A DNA stretch of 64,000 nucleotides from 2-12-FULL-60-19 sp041483675 (GTDB lineage: Bacteria > Desulfobacterota > Binatia > UBA9968), in the NCBI GenBank assembly GCA_041483675.1, contig JBGPGE010000002.1:33820-97819 (forward strand), given 5' to 3'. A program made the position numbers and the translations under genes. Shown in pieces: positions 40,604 through 48,936 of this stretch; the first letter of the stretch is position 1, and every line of letters begins with the position of its first letter. Under the pieces are notes generated by a model. It made no database searches, was not told where the DNA came from, and was given only the letters and a program-made list of their open reading frames with translations.

Positions 40604-41456
40604 AGGTGTAAAAGCCTCTGCCGGTCTTGCGCCCGAGATTGCCGGCGAGGAACATCCGCCGCTGGATCGGGCTCGGCCGAAATCTCGGATCGTGAAAAAA
40701 CGCTTCGAAGAGCGATTGCGTCGCCGCGAAGTTGATGTCGATGCCGATCAAGTCCATCAGCTCGAACGGCCCCATGGGAAAACCGCCCGCGCCTTTCATC
40801 ACCTTGTCGATCGTCTCCACCGTCGCGCCGCCGTCGCCGAGGATGCGCAGCGCCTCGTTGTAAAACGGCCGGGCGATGCGGTTGACGATGAAGCCCGGCG
40901 TGTCTTTCGCCGCGACCGGCGTCTTGCCCATCCGGCGCACGATCCCGGTCGCCGTCTCCATCGCGGCGGCGCTCGTCCGTTCTCCCTGAACCACCTCGAC
41001 GAGAGCCATCAGCGCCGGCGGGTTGAAAAAGTGGAGCCCCAAGACCCGCTCCGGCCGCCGCGCGGCGGCGGCGATGACCGTCACGGAGAACGAGGAGGTA
41101 TTGGTGGCGAGAATGGTTTCTATTCCACAGTCGGCGTCCAGCTTTTTGAAGATCTCGCGTTTAAGCTCGATCTGTTCCGGCACGGCCTCGATGATCAGGC
41201 CGTAGCCGGAAAAATCCTCCAGCTTGAGCGTTCCTTTGAGCCGCGCCAATATCTGCTGTTCCTGCTCGGCGGAGAGCTTGCCTCTTTTCCTGCTGCCCTC
41301 GAGGAAGGTCCGGATGCGCCCCAGCCCCCGGTCGATGAACTCCTGGGAGACGTCGTAAAGCAGGGTGTCGAAGCCGGCTTGCGCCGCGACCTGCGCGATC
41401 CCGGCGCCCATGGTGCCGGCGCCGAGGACGCCGATCTTTGATGGGTTAACGCTCAT
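40590..41456 (-). CDS. 3-hydroxyacyl-CoA (3-hydroxybutyryl-CoA) dehydrogenase
   Basis: This 288-residue enzyme from ATG 41456 has an NAD-binding start (IGVLGAGTMGAGIAQVAA), LIIEAVPEQIELK, TNTSSFSVT, the catalytic His in LGLHFFNPPALM, and PGFIVNRIARPFYNEAL. It oxidises L-3-hydroxyacyl-CoA to 3-ketoacyl-CoA with NAD+. An upstream extension of the frame (MPFAICTLHFALHTT) is translated repeat DNA and is left out. Its ATGG end overlaps the second-half gene by 14 bases. The pair together equals one full-length PaaH. Confidence 0.92.
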   Translation of the reverse strand: MSVNPSKIGVLGAGTMGAGIAQVAAQAGFDTLLYDVSQEFIDRGLGRIRTFLEGSRKRGKLSAEQEQQILARLKGTLKLEDFSGYGLIIEAVPEQIELKREIFKKLDADCGIETILATNTSSFSVTVIAAAARRPERVLGLHFFNPPALMALVEVVQGERTSAAAMETATGIVRRMGKTPVAAKDTPGFIVNRIARPFYNEALRILGDGGATVETIDKVMKGAGGFPMGPFELMDLIGIDINFAATQSLFEAFFHDPRFRPSPIQRRMFLAGNLGRKTGRGFYTYGDK

Positions 41457-41458
41457 CG

Positions 41459-41572
41459 TCGTATGCAATGCAAAATGCAAAGTGCAAATTGCAAAAGGCA
41501 AAATGAAGAAAGATCGACGGAAAGCGCTTTAAACTTTGCAGTTTACATTTTGCAATTTTCATTTTGCACTAT
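41459..41572. repeat. Mirrored low-complexity tract, third copy
   Basis: ATGCAATGCAAAATGCAAAG and TGCAAATTGCAAAAGGC on the left are answered by ACTTTGCAGTTTACATTTTG and CAATTTTCATTTTGCAC on the right, with AGCGCTTT near the centre. It separates two genes of the beta-oxidation operon and extends the dehydrogenase frame falsely by 15 codons. Confidence 0.7.
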
Positions 41573-41589
41573 GTTCGATTTTGACCGAT

Positions 41590-42369
41590 CTACTTCCCCG
41601 TGAACACCGGCGCCCGCTTTTCCAAAAATGCGCGCACGCCTTCGTCGAAGTCGGCGCTGCGCCCCGCGATCTCCTGAAGATGCGCCTCATAGTCGAGCTG
41701 AGACTCCAACTCCGGTAGTATCGCATGATTCACCGCGCGTTTAATGAGGCCGATGCTTCGAGGGGAGCGGGCCAGCTTCTCCGCCATCTCGCGGGACGCC
41801 TTGGCAAATTCGGCGGCGGGCGCCACTTTGGCGACGAGCCCGATCCGCTGCGCTTCCTTCGCGTCCACCGCCTCTCCCAACAGCAAGAGTTCCAAAGCTT
41901 TGCTGAAGCCGACGAGCCGCGGAAGAATAAAACTGCCCCCGGAATCCGGGGCCAAGCCGACGCGCACAAAAGCCTGGATAAATTTTGCCTCATCCGAAGC
42001 GATTCTCAGATCGCAAGCGAGGGCCAGATTACATCCCGCGCCGGCGGCGACGCCGTTGACGGCCGCCAGGACGATTTTTTCCGTGCGGCGAATTTGTCGA
42101 ATGATGGGATTATATTTCCCTCGCAGCGATTCGCCCAAAGATCCTTTCTGGCCGGGCGTTCGGTCTTTGAGATCCTGGCCCGAGCAAAACGCCCGTCCCG
42201 CGCCGGTAATCATAAAACATCGAATCTCTTCGTCCCGTTCACCCTCTTTGAGGGCGTCGAGAAGTTCGCGGTTCATCTCGGGCACGAAGGCATTGAGCGC
42301 CTGCGGACGGTTCAACGTGATCGTCGCGACTCGGTTTTGTTTCTCGTAAAGAATTGTTGTGTAACTCAC
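41590..42369 (-). CDS. Enoyl-CoA hydratase/isomerase, PaaG-like
   Basis: This 259-residue crotonase-fold protein contains ATITLNRPQALNAFVPEMNR, the PaaG-like GAGRAFCSGQDLKDR, an oxyanion-hole region VNGVAAGAGCNLALACD, and VGLAPDSGGSFILPRLVG, where hydratases have a Glu and PaaG enzymes have an Asp. This points to 1,2-epoxyphenylacetyl-CoA isomerase-type or Delta3-enoyl-CoA isomerase chemistry rather than simple hydration. It lies 17 bases downstream of another hydratase. No PaaABCE epoxidase subunits are in the window, so phenylacetate use is a suggestion only. Confidence 0.87.
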   Translation of the reverse strand: MSYTTILYEKQNRVATITLNRPQALNAFVPEMNRELLDALKEGERDEEIRCFMITGAGRAFCSGQDLKDRTPGQKGSLGESLRGKYNPIIRQIRRTEKIVLAAVNGVAAGAGCNLALACDLRIASDEAKFIQAFVRVGLAPDSGGSFILPRLVGFSKALELLLLGEAVDAKEAQRIGLVAKVAPAAEFAKASREMAEKLARSPRSIGLIKRAVNHAILPELESQLDYEAHLQEIAGRSADFDEGVRAFLEKRAPVFTGK

Positions 42370-42386
42370 GACGGAGCCCGATCTCC

Positions 42387-43160
42387 TTAATTTCCTTTAA
42401 ATTCCGGCTTGCGCTTCTCCAAAAAGGCCTTCATCCCCTCTCGTCTGTCCTCGGAGGCGAAGAGCAGATAAAAGGACTTTCTTTCAAAATCCAGCCCCTC
42501 ATCCAGAGGCGAGTTAAAAGCCTTGAGGACCGCCTCTTTGGCGAGTTTCACGGCAAGGGGAGGCTTGGCGGCGATGTTCCGAGCCAGGGCTTTGGCCTCT
42601 TCGAGGAGCAGCTCCACCGGCACCACCTTGTTCACCAGGCCGCGTTGCTGCGCTTCGCTCGCGCCGATCTGCTCTCCCGCCAGCACCATCTCCATCGCGC
42701 GGTATTTTCCCAAGGCGTGGGTAAGGCGCTGCGTGCCGCCGCTGCCGGGAATCGTTCCGAGATTAATCTCCGGCTGGCCGAAGCGCGCCGTCTCGGAGGC
42801 GATGATGATGTCGCAGCTCATCGCCAGCTCGCAGCCGCCGCCGAGCGCGTAGCCGCTCACGGCGGCGATCACCGGCTTCGAAATCTTATTGATCCGGTCC
42901 CTGAAGGCGAGGCGGCCCTGGATGCGTTCGTCGAACGGCCCGGCGTCGGCCATCTCTTTGATGTCCGCGCCGGCGGCGAAGACTTTTTCGCCGCCCGTGA
43001 CGATCATCACTCGAACCTCCCGATCCTGATCCAACGCCTCCATCGCCGTGGACAGCTCCTTGATGAGTCCGTAAGAGAGCGCGTTCATCTGCTGCGGCCG
43101 GTTGAGCGTGACGAGCGCCACGGCGCCATCCTTTTCCACCGCGATGTATTCGTAGCCCAT
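42387..43160 (-). CDS. Enoyl-CoA hydratase (crotonase, PaaF/Crt-like)
   Basis: This 257-residue crotonase has ALVTLNRPQQMNALSYGL, AAGADIKEM (CoA-binding), the oxyanion turn SGYALGGGCELAMSCD, and FGQPEINLGTIPGSGGTQRL; both catalytic Glu residues of the hydratase class are present (GCELAM and QPEIN). It adds water to trans-2-enoyl-CoA to give L-3-hydroxyacyl-CoA, and is the first gene of the beta-oxidation run. A divergent TetR regulator starts 106 bases away, and the intergenic region should hold promoters for both. Length is standard. Confidence 0.92.
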   Translation of the reverse strand: MGYEYIAVEKDGAVALVTLNRPQQMNALSYGLIKELSTAMEALDQDREVRVMIVTGGEKVFAAGADIKEMADAGPFDERIQGRLAFRDRINKISKPVIAAVSGYALGGGCELAMSCDIIIASETARFGQPEINLGTIPGSGGTQRLTHALGKYRAMEMVLAGEQIGASEAQQRGLVNKVVPVELLLEEAKALARNIAAKPPLAVKLAKEAVLKAFNSPLDEGLDFERKSFYLLFASEDRREGMKAFLEKRKPEFKGN

Positions 43161-43226
43161 AATTAGGGAGAGCTATACACTAAAAAATCAGAGGTATAAA
43201 GAGTTGGAAGGTCGAAGCATTGTTGG

Positions 43227-43255
43227 TTGACAGTCCGCAAGTGATTTGTAAGTAT
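43227..43255 (+). promoter_or_regulatory. Candidate promoter of the TetR regulator gene
   Basis: A perfect TTGACA (43227-43232) is followed after 17 bases by AAGTAT (43250-43255), a weak -10; TATAGC three bases further on is an alternative. The -10 ends 11 bases before ATG 43267 and no ribosome site is visible, the same layout as at 23.4 and 29.0 kb. Confidence 0.45.
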
Positions 43256-43266
43256 AGCATTCCAAG

Positions 43267-43950
43267 ATGGCCAATCGCGTCGAAGCCGCAACGCGTCACC
43301 ACGACGAAAAGCTGCAAGAGATCCTCAAGGCCTCCGCCAAGATCTTCGCCGAAAAGGGCTTTCATCGCACTTCCGTGCGCGATATCTCGCGCGCGACCGA
43401 CATGAGCCTGGCCGGCCTGTACTATTATTTTCGCACCAAAGAGGAGCTGCTCTATTTGATTCAAGAGCGCTGCTTCGTGACGCTGCTGCAGAGATGGGAG
43501 AAGGCGATTCCGCCGGAAACCGACGTGCGGGCGCGCATCCGCGTTTTTGCCGAAAATCACCTGGGTTTTTTCCTTCACAATATGCACGAGATGAAAGTGA
43601 TGGCGCGCGAGGACGAGTCGCTGACCGGAGAGTTCGACGAAAAAATCCTGGTTTTGAAGCGCCGCTACGTGAAGATATTGATGGACCTTATCGCGGCGCT
43701 GCAAGCGAAGAGCGGCGACAAGGGCGTGGATCTGAGGGCGGCCACCTTCTCGCTGTTCGGAATGATGAACTGGATCTATACCTGGTACCACCCTCAGCGC
43801 GATCTGCCGCTGCCGGCGCTGATCGAGCAGATGTTGAGGATCTATTTCTTCGGCCTGCTCGAAGGCGGCAAGGCGCAAGAGCCCTGGTTCACCGCGTCCT
43901 CTCCGGAAACCTCGAAGGAAACGTTCTCTCTCTGGCAGAACCTGCCGTAG
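43267..43950 (+). CDS. TetR-family regulator, probable repressor of the beta-oxidation operon
   Basis: This 227-residue protein has an N-terminal helix-turn-helix of TetR type: ILKASAKIFAEKGFHRTSVR, DISRATDMSLAGLYYYFRTK and EELLYLI, followed by an all-helical ligand domain (RIRVFAENHLGFFLHNMHEM, FGMMNWIYTWYHP). This C-domain pattern is common in acyl-CoA-responsive regulators such as KstR2 and FadR-like proteins. Divergent orientation next to acyl-CoA genes suggests it represses them until an acyl-CoA ligand binds. It may start without a leader (see promoter). The C-terminal tail ends just before a composite repeat. Confidence 0.87.
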   Translation: MANRVEAATRHHDEKLQEILKASAKIFAEKGFHRTSVRDISRATDMSLAGLYYYFRTKEELLYLIQERCFVTLLQRWEKAIPPETDVRARIRVFAENHLGFFLHNMHEMKVMAREDESLTGEFDEKILVLKRRYVKILMDLIAALQAKSGDKGVDLRAATFSLFGMMNWIYTWYHPQRDLPLPALIEQMLRIYFFGLLEGGKAQEPWFTASSPETSKETFSLWQNLP

Positions 43951-43960
43951 CGGCGGTAGG

Positions 43961-44110
43961 GTCCGTCATTCCCGCATGCTTTTAGCGGGAATCCAGGCGA
44001 AACTCGGACTGGACCCCCCGATAAAAACATTCGGGGGTGACAACTTTGGGGAAAATTATCATAAAGTTCTTTCGATGCCCCGCAGCTTGCTGCGCGGTAG
44101 TTCATTGTCT
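43961..44110 (+). repeat. Composite hairpin repeat, copy 5 (A, B and C)
   Basis: Module A is GTCATTCCCGCATGCTTTTAG, then CGGGAATCCAGGC. Module B is CCCCCCGATAAAAACATTCGGGGG. Module C is CCCCGCAGCTTGCTGCGCGG with one change. It is followed to about 44210 by other inverted words (GTGGTTCGATCCTTCGGC, CCGAGCTTGTCGAGGG, ATCACCACGAACGG). The convergent gap between the TetR gene and the response regulator holds no gene. Confidence 0.77.
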
Positions 44111-44233
44111 TTCGTTCGTGGTTCGATCCTTCGGCTTCGCTCAGGACAGGCATCCCTCGACTGCGCCTTTAGTCCCGAGCTTGTCGAGGGATCACCACGA
44201 ACGGTAAATAAAGCTTTTTCTGGGACAGTCACG

Positions 44234-45598
<1,365 letters not shown>

Positions 45599-47350
45599 TT
45601 AATTTCCCGGGCCGGCCAGAGGCAGCGAAGCCGTGAATTGGCTGCCCCGCCCGACTTGGCTTTCCACCGTGAGCGAGCCGCCGTGCGCCTCGGCGATGCG
45701 GCGCGCGATCGCCAGACCCAGACCGGAGCCGTTGGTCTTGGTGGTGAAGTAAGGGTCGAAAACGCGCGCCAGTATCTCAGGCTCGATCCCCGGCCCGCTG
45801 TCGGCCACCGTGATGACGAGGCTCCCGCCGACCGCCTTCGCCTCGACGGCCAGCGCGCCGCCGCCCGGCATCGCCTGAATTCCATTGAGCATGAGATTAA
45901 GCAGTAGTTGCTTTAAGTGATCTCGGTCGACGTTGGCCGGCGGCAAGTCCGGCGGAACGGCGACTCGAATGTCGACCTTCGCCGGCGTCGCGTCGGCCTG
46001 AGCGAGAAGGGATAGCTCGCGCAAGAGATCGTCGATCGCCACCTTCTCCGGCTTGAGGCTCAGTGGGCGCGCCAGGGTGAGGAACTGCTCGACGATGCCG
46101 TTCAGGCGGCGGACCTCTCCCTGCATGAGCGCGAGAAAATGGGCGTACTGCTCGCCGTCCTGCGCCGGCTGAAATTCCGACTTCAGGCGCTGGAGGCCGA
46201 CGGAGACGGCGTTGAGCGGGTTTCTGATTTCATGGGCGACGGTCGCGGCCATGTTTCCCAGCGCGGAGAGCCGCTCCTGTTGAGCGATTTCGGCCTCGAG
46301 CGCTCTGACCTCTCGAAGATGCGAGTGCTGGTTGTAAAAAATCGCGCCCATGCCGAGCACGCCGACGACGAGGATGGTCGCTCCCAAAACCAGGATCGCG
46401 TTCAGACTCTTGCGCGACGCGTCGCGCGCCGGCTCGAGTGAGAGGCCGATGTCCAAAAAGCCCAGCGTCGAGCCGTTCAAGCGAATCGGTTTGAGGATCT
46501 CGAAAATCTCCTTGCCGTCGGGGCGCGTGAAAGTCCGGCTGAGCGCTTCGCTCGAAGTCTTGACCCGTTCGAGGAACGGGTCTTGATCTTGCCGGTCGAT
46601 GCGGGCCGCGTCGGTATGAGCGATGATCTTGAAGCCCTCGTCGAGCAGCGCCACGTGGTCGATCCCGGGCTGGCGTCCCAACTCTTCGATCTGGCTCTGG
46701 ACGCCGATCTCCTTCTTGAAGTTCAGAATGTAGTCGGCGTTGGCGTGAACGGCGATGATGCCGGGGAAGCTTCGCGCGCCGAGCGCCACGCCGAAGGCGC
46801 TCCCTTCCCAGAATTTTTTTTCTTTGATCGTCGAAGGCGGCGGTTGGGGAGGCGTTTCCTTGCCGCCGCGATAGCTCCAGCTCCGGCCCCACATGTAGGT
46901 CATCATCGCCTGGTGCTGCTGCCTCGCCTCTTCGCTCGGCCCGCCGCGCCTGGCCCACATCTCCCGCGCTCTCTCCGGCGGGCCCGGCCGAGCGGGCGGC
47001 TGCCAGGGCCGGCCTTCAAGATCGAGCAGCTCGACTTTCTGCAGCCGGTTCATCGCGCTGATTTCCTTGAGCAGATCGGGCGCGGCGATGGGGAGGAGAA
47101 GGAGCCGGTCGATGAGGCGGGCATTGTCCAGCAGGCGCTGGCCGATCAAGTCTTCCAGCAGGGAGTTGCCGACGATCGCATGCTTCGCGGTCGTCTCCAT
47201 CGCCTCCGCCAGCGCGATCCCATTCGATTCGGTCTGTGCCATCAGCTCGCGCTCGAACCTCCGGCTCTCGGAGAAAATATAAAGCGAGACAAGGAGCAAC
47301 AGCAAAAGGACTGAGGCGAGAAAATGGAGCGGTAAAAAGCGTTGCTTCAT
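45599..47350 (-). CDS. Membrane sensor histidine kinase (ZraS/NtrB-like)
   Basis: This 583-residue protein has a first membrane helix (FLASVLLLLLLVSLYIF), a periplasmic sensing region of about 280 residues, a second helix (AILVLGATILVVGVLGMGAI), then HisKA with phospho-His in MAATVAHEIRNPLNAV and HATPase_c with N, G1 and G2 boxes (LLLNLMLNGIQAM, VADSGPGI, GSGLGLAIARRI). The sensing region contains an unusual Met/Trp/Arg-rich stretch (MMTYMWGRSWSYRGG), similar in words to HMWGGRG in the small periplasmic protein upstream; this may bind metal or the protein itself. The signal is unknown. It lies downstream of a terminator-like hairpin, so expression may be partly attenuated. Confidence 0.92.
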   Translation of the reverse strand: MKQRFLPLHFLASVLLLLLLVSLYIFSESRRFERELMAQTESNGIALAEAMETTAKHAIVGNSLLEDLIGQRLLDNARLIDRLLLLPIAAPDLLKEISAMNRLQKVELLDLEGRPWQPPARPGPPERAREMWARRGGPSEEARQQHQAMMTYMWGRSWSYRGGKETPPQPPPSTIKEKKFWEGSAFGVALGARSFPGIIAVHANADYILNFKKEIGVQSQIEELGRQPGIDHVALLDEGFKIIAHTDAARIDRQDQDPFLERVKTSSEALSRTFTRPDGKEIFEILKPIRLNGSTLGFLDIGLSLEPARDASRKSLNAILVLGATILVVGVLGMGAIFYNQHSHLREVRALEAEIAQQERLSALGNMAATVAHEIRNPLNAVSVGLQRLKSEFQPAQDGEQYAHFLALMQGEVRRLNGIVEQFLTLARPLSLKPEKVAIDDLLRELSLLAQADATPAKVDIRVAVPPDLPPANVDRDHLKQLLLNLMLNGIQAMPGGGALAVEAKAVGGSLVITVADSGPGIEPEILARVFDPYFTTKTNGSGLGLAIARRIAEAHGGSLTVESQVGRGSQFTASLPLAGPGN

Positions 47351-47415
47351 AGGCGCAACTCATTATAGTCGGCGGGTCGGCCCGGCACAACGCGCGGGTT
47401 TGCTCTCGCGCGCCG

Positions 47416-47451
47416 AAAAAAAGATCCCCGGGCCGCTCGCCCAGGGATCTT
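47416..47451 (-). terminator. Rho-independent terminator/attenuator between periplasmic protein and kinase
   Basis: On the minus strand AAGATCCC(T)GGGC-gagcg-GCCC(G)GGGATCTT forms a 12-pair stem, directly followed by a run of seven T. It sits 21 bases after the small-protein stop codon and 65 bases before the kinase start, so most transcripts should end here, with read-through supplying the kinase and regulator. Confidence 0.85.
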
Positions 47452-47472
47452 CACGGGTGCCGGCGCGGTCGC

Positions 47473-47871
47473 TCACACGCCGCGTCTGGCGTACGGACCG
47501 AAGGGCCGGATCGCGCCGAACGGATTCACGTGCAGCGTCCGAACCTCGCCCTGCGCGTTCTTCAGCTCGACCGAGTAGGCCTTGCCGCGCATCGCATCGA
47601 ACGGCAACACGCGCTGTACGGTGAAGCCGGCAAGATACTTGTCGGCGTATTCCTGCGCCAGCGCCTTGGCCTTCTCGTCGGTCACTTGCGCCGCTTCGGA
47701 GCTGAAGCCTGGGCAGTTGACGGCGGGACCTGCGGCTCCGCGGCCGCCCCACATGTGAGGCCCCATGCCTTCCCAACGGCCGCCTCTCGGCCCGCCCATC
47801 TGCGCCAGCGCCACGCCCCCAAGGAGCGCGACCCCGACTGCGACGGTGATTACGGTTGCGATTCTTTTCAT
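47473..47871 (-). CDS. Small exported Gly/Met-rich protein, probable target of the two-component system
   Basis: This 132-residue precursor has a clear signal peptide (RIATVITVAVGVALLGGVAL, cleavage after ALA), a Gly/Trp/Met/His segment (RWEGMGPHMWGGRG), a single Cys, and a C-terminal part (AQEYADKYLAGFTVQRVLPF, YSVELKNAQGEVRTLHVNPF) that resembles a PepSY-like strand-helix unit. Its position before the sensor kinase recalls ZraP beside ZraSR, but the sequence is not ZraP. A ribosome site AAAGGAGG precedes the ATG. A sigma-54 promoter lies about 46 bases upstream of the start codon. It may bind metal or sense envelope state; this is inference. Confidence 0.75.
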   Translation of the reverse strand: MKRIATVITVAVGVALLGGVALAQMGGPRGGRWEGMGPHMWGGRGAAGPAVNCPGFSSEAAQVTDEKAKALAQEYADKYLAGFTVQRVLPFDAMRGKAYSVELKNAQGEVRTLHVNPFGAIRPFGPYARRGV

Positions 47872-47916
47872 GACTGTTTCCTCCTTTCTCTGATTTGCTG
47901 TCGATCAGATACCAAC

Positions 47917-47931
47917 GCAATTGATGTGCCA
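47917..47931 (-). promoter_or_regulatory. Sigma-54 promoter of the small periplasmic protein gene
   Basis: The minus strand reads TGGCAC-ATCAA-TTGC, with GG and GC ten bases apart as required at -24 and -12. Transcription would start near 47905, leaving about 33 bases of leader that include AAAGGAGG. It matches the presence of a GAFTGA-type activator encoded downstream. Confidence 0.85.
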
Positions 47932-48002
47932 GACGCGTCGCCGGCGCAAGGCGCGAAAATTCGGTCGGTTACGGATGCAGACTAAGATGGGTGGAAAATG
48001 AT

Positions 48003-48022
48003 TTTCGACGAAATCGTCGAAA
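48003..48022. promoter_or_regulatory. Palindromic upstream activator site candidate
   Basis: TTTCGACGA-AA-TCGTCGAAA is a perfect palindrome with nine-base arms, centred about 107 bases upstream of the predicted sigma-54 start, the usual distance for NtrC-type enhancer sites. A further half-site CTCGACGAAAA lies at 48025-48035. No gene occupies this stretch. Confidence 0.65.
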
Positions 48023-48045
48023 CGCTCGACGAAAAGGGCGGGCGG

Positions 48046-48933
48046 TTAGCTTCTCACCAGGCTTCTTAGCAGCGTCAGATTTTCCACGTCTTCTTTTAGG
48101 TCAGGCTCTTTCGGCGTCTCCAGGCACATCGGGATTCCCCAAAAACGTTGGTCGTTCATCAACAGACGGAAGGCCTCGACGCCGATGTGGCCTTTGCCGA
48201 TGTGCTCGTGGCGGTCGACGCGCGAGTGAAATTCTTTTTTCGAGTCGTTGAGATGAAAGGCGGCGAGGAGCTTGAGACCGATGACGTCGTCGAATTCGCC
48301 GAACGTCCGGTCGTAGCCTTCTTTTGTCCGGATGTCGTAGCCGGCGGCGAAGGCGTGCTCGGTGTCGAAGCAGACTCGCAGCCGGTCGCTCTCCTTCGTA
48401 GCGTCGATCATGTTGCGGATCTGCTCGAAGCGGTAGCCGAGATTGCTGCCCTGTCCGGCGGTGATCTCCAGCGCGATTTTGACTTTGAAGCCCGCGCAGC
48501 CCTTGTGAATCTCATCGAGCGAGCGGCCGATGGTCCTAATCCCTTCCTCTTCTCCCGAACCGACGTGCGCGCCTGGGTGGGCGACGAGATATGGAATAGA
48601 CAGCGTCTCGCAGCGCTCCATCTCGTCGATGAAGGCCCGAACCGATCTATTCTGCAAAACTTTGTCCGGCGAGCCGAGGTTGAGCAGATAAGAATCGTGG
48701 GCGATCACGGTGACGATGCCGCTCTCTTTTTGATTGGCGTGGTAATTCTGGATCTCCTCTTTGGAGTAGGGCTGCGCCGCCCACTGCCGTGACGACTTGG
48801 TGAAGATCTGCATCACGTCGCAGCCGGCCTTCCGGCCTTCCAGAAAGGCCTTGTCCACGCCGCCGGCGATCGACATGTGGGAACCGAGTAAGGGCGACCG
48901 GCCGGTCGCCCCTACCGCTGTCTGATGCGTCAT
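48046..48933 (-). CDS. nfo: Endonuclease IV (AP endonuclease)
   Basis: This 295-residue TIM-barrel enzyme has the Nfo signatures: GSHMSIAGGVDKAF, VMQIFTKSSRQW, VTVIAHDSYLLNLGSP, PYLVAHPGAHVGSGEEEG, LEITAGQGSNLGY, VCFDTEHAFAAGYDI, AAFHLNDSKKEFHSRVDRHE and HIGKGHIG; the His, Glu and Asp zinc ligands are intact. It cuts DNA 5' of abasic sites in base excision repair. The first 14 codons contain a perfect 20-base palindrome (GGGCGACCGG-CCGGTCGCCC), seemingly a dispersed repeat that has become coding, so the natural start may be shorter. It is followed downstream only by the regulatory gap. Confidence 0.94.
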   Translation of the reverse strand: MTHQTAVGATGRSPLLGSHMSIAGGVDKAFLEGRKAGCDVMQIFTKSSRQWAAQPYSKEEIQNYHANQKESGIVTVIAHDSYLLNLGSPDKVLQNRSVRAFIDEMERCETLSIPYLVAHPGAHVGSGEEEGIRTIGRSLDEIHKGCAGFKVKIALEITAGQGSNLGYRFEQIRNMIDATKESDRLRVCFDTEHAFAAGYDIRTKEGYDRTFGEFDDVIGLKLLAAFHLNDSKKEFHSRVDRHEHIGKGHIGVEAFRLLMNDQRFWGIPMCLETPKEPDLKEDVENLTLLRSLVRS

Positions 48934-48936
48934 GCC

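Noticed and set aside
38658..43160. A complete phenylacetate degradation cluster.
   Set aside because: PaaG-, PaaF-, PaaH- and PaaJ-like enzymes are present, but no epoxidase subunits, ring-opening PaaZ or PaaK ligase lie in the window, so only beta-oxidation-type chemistry is supported.
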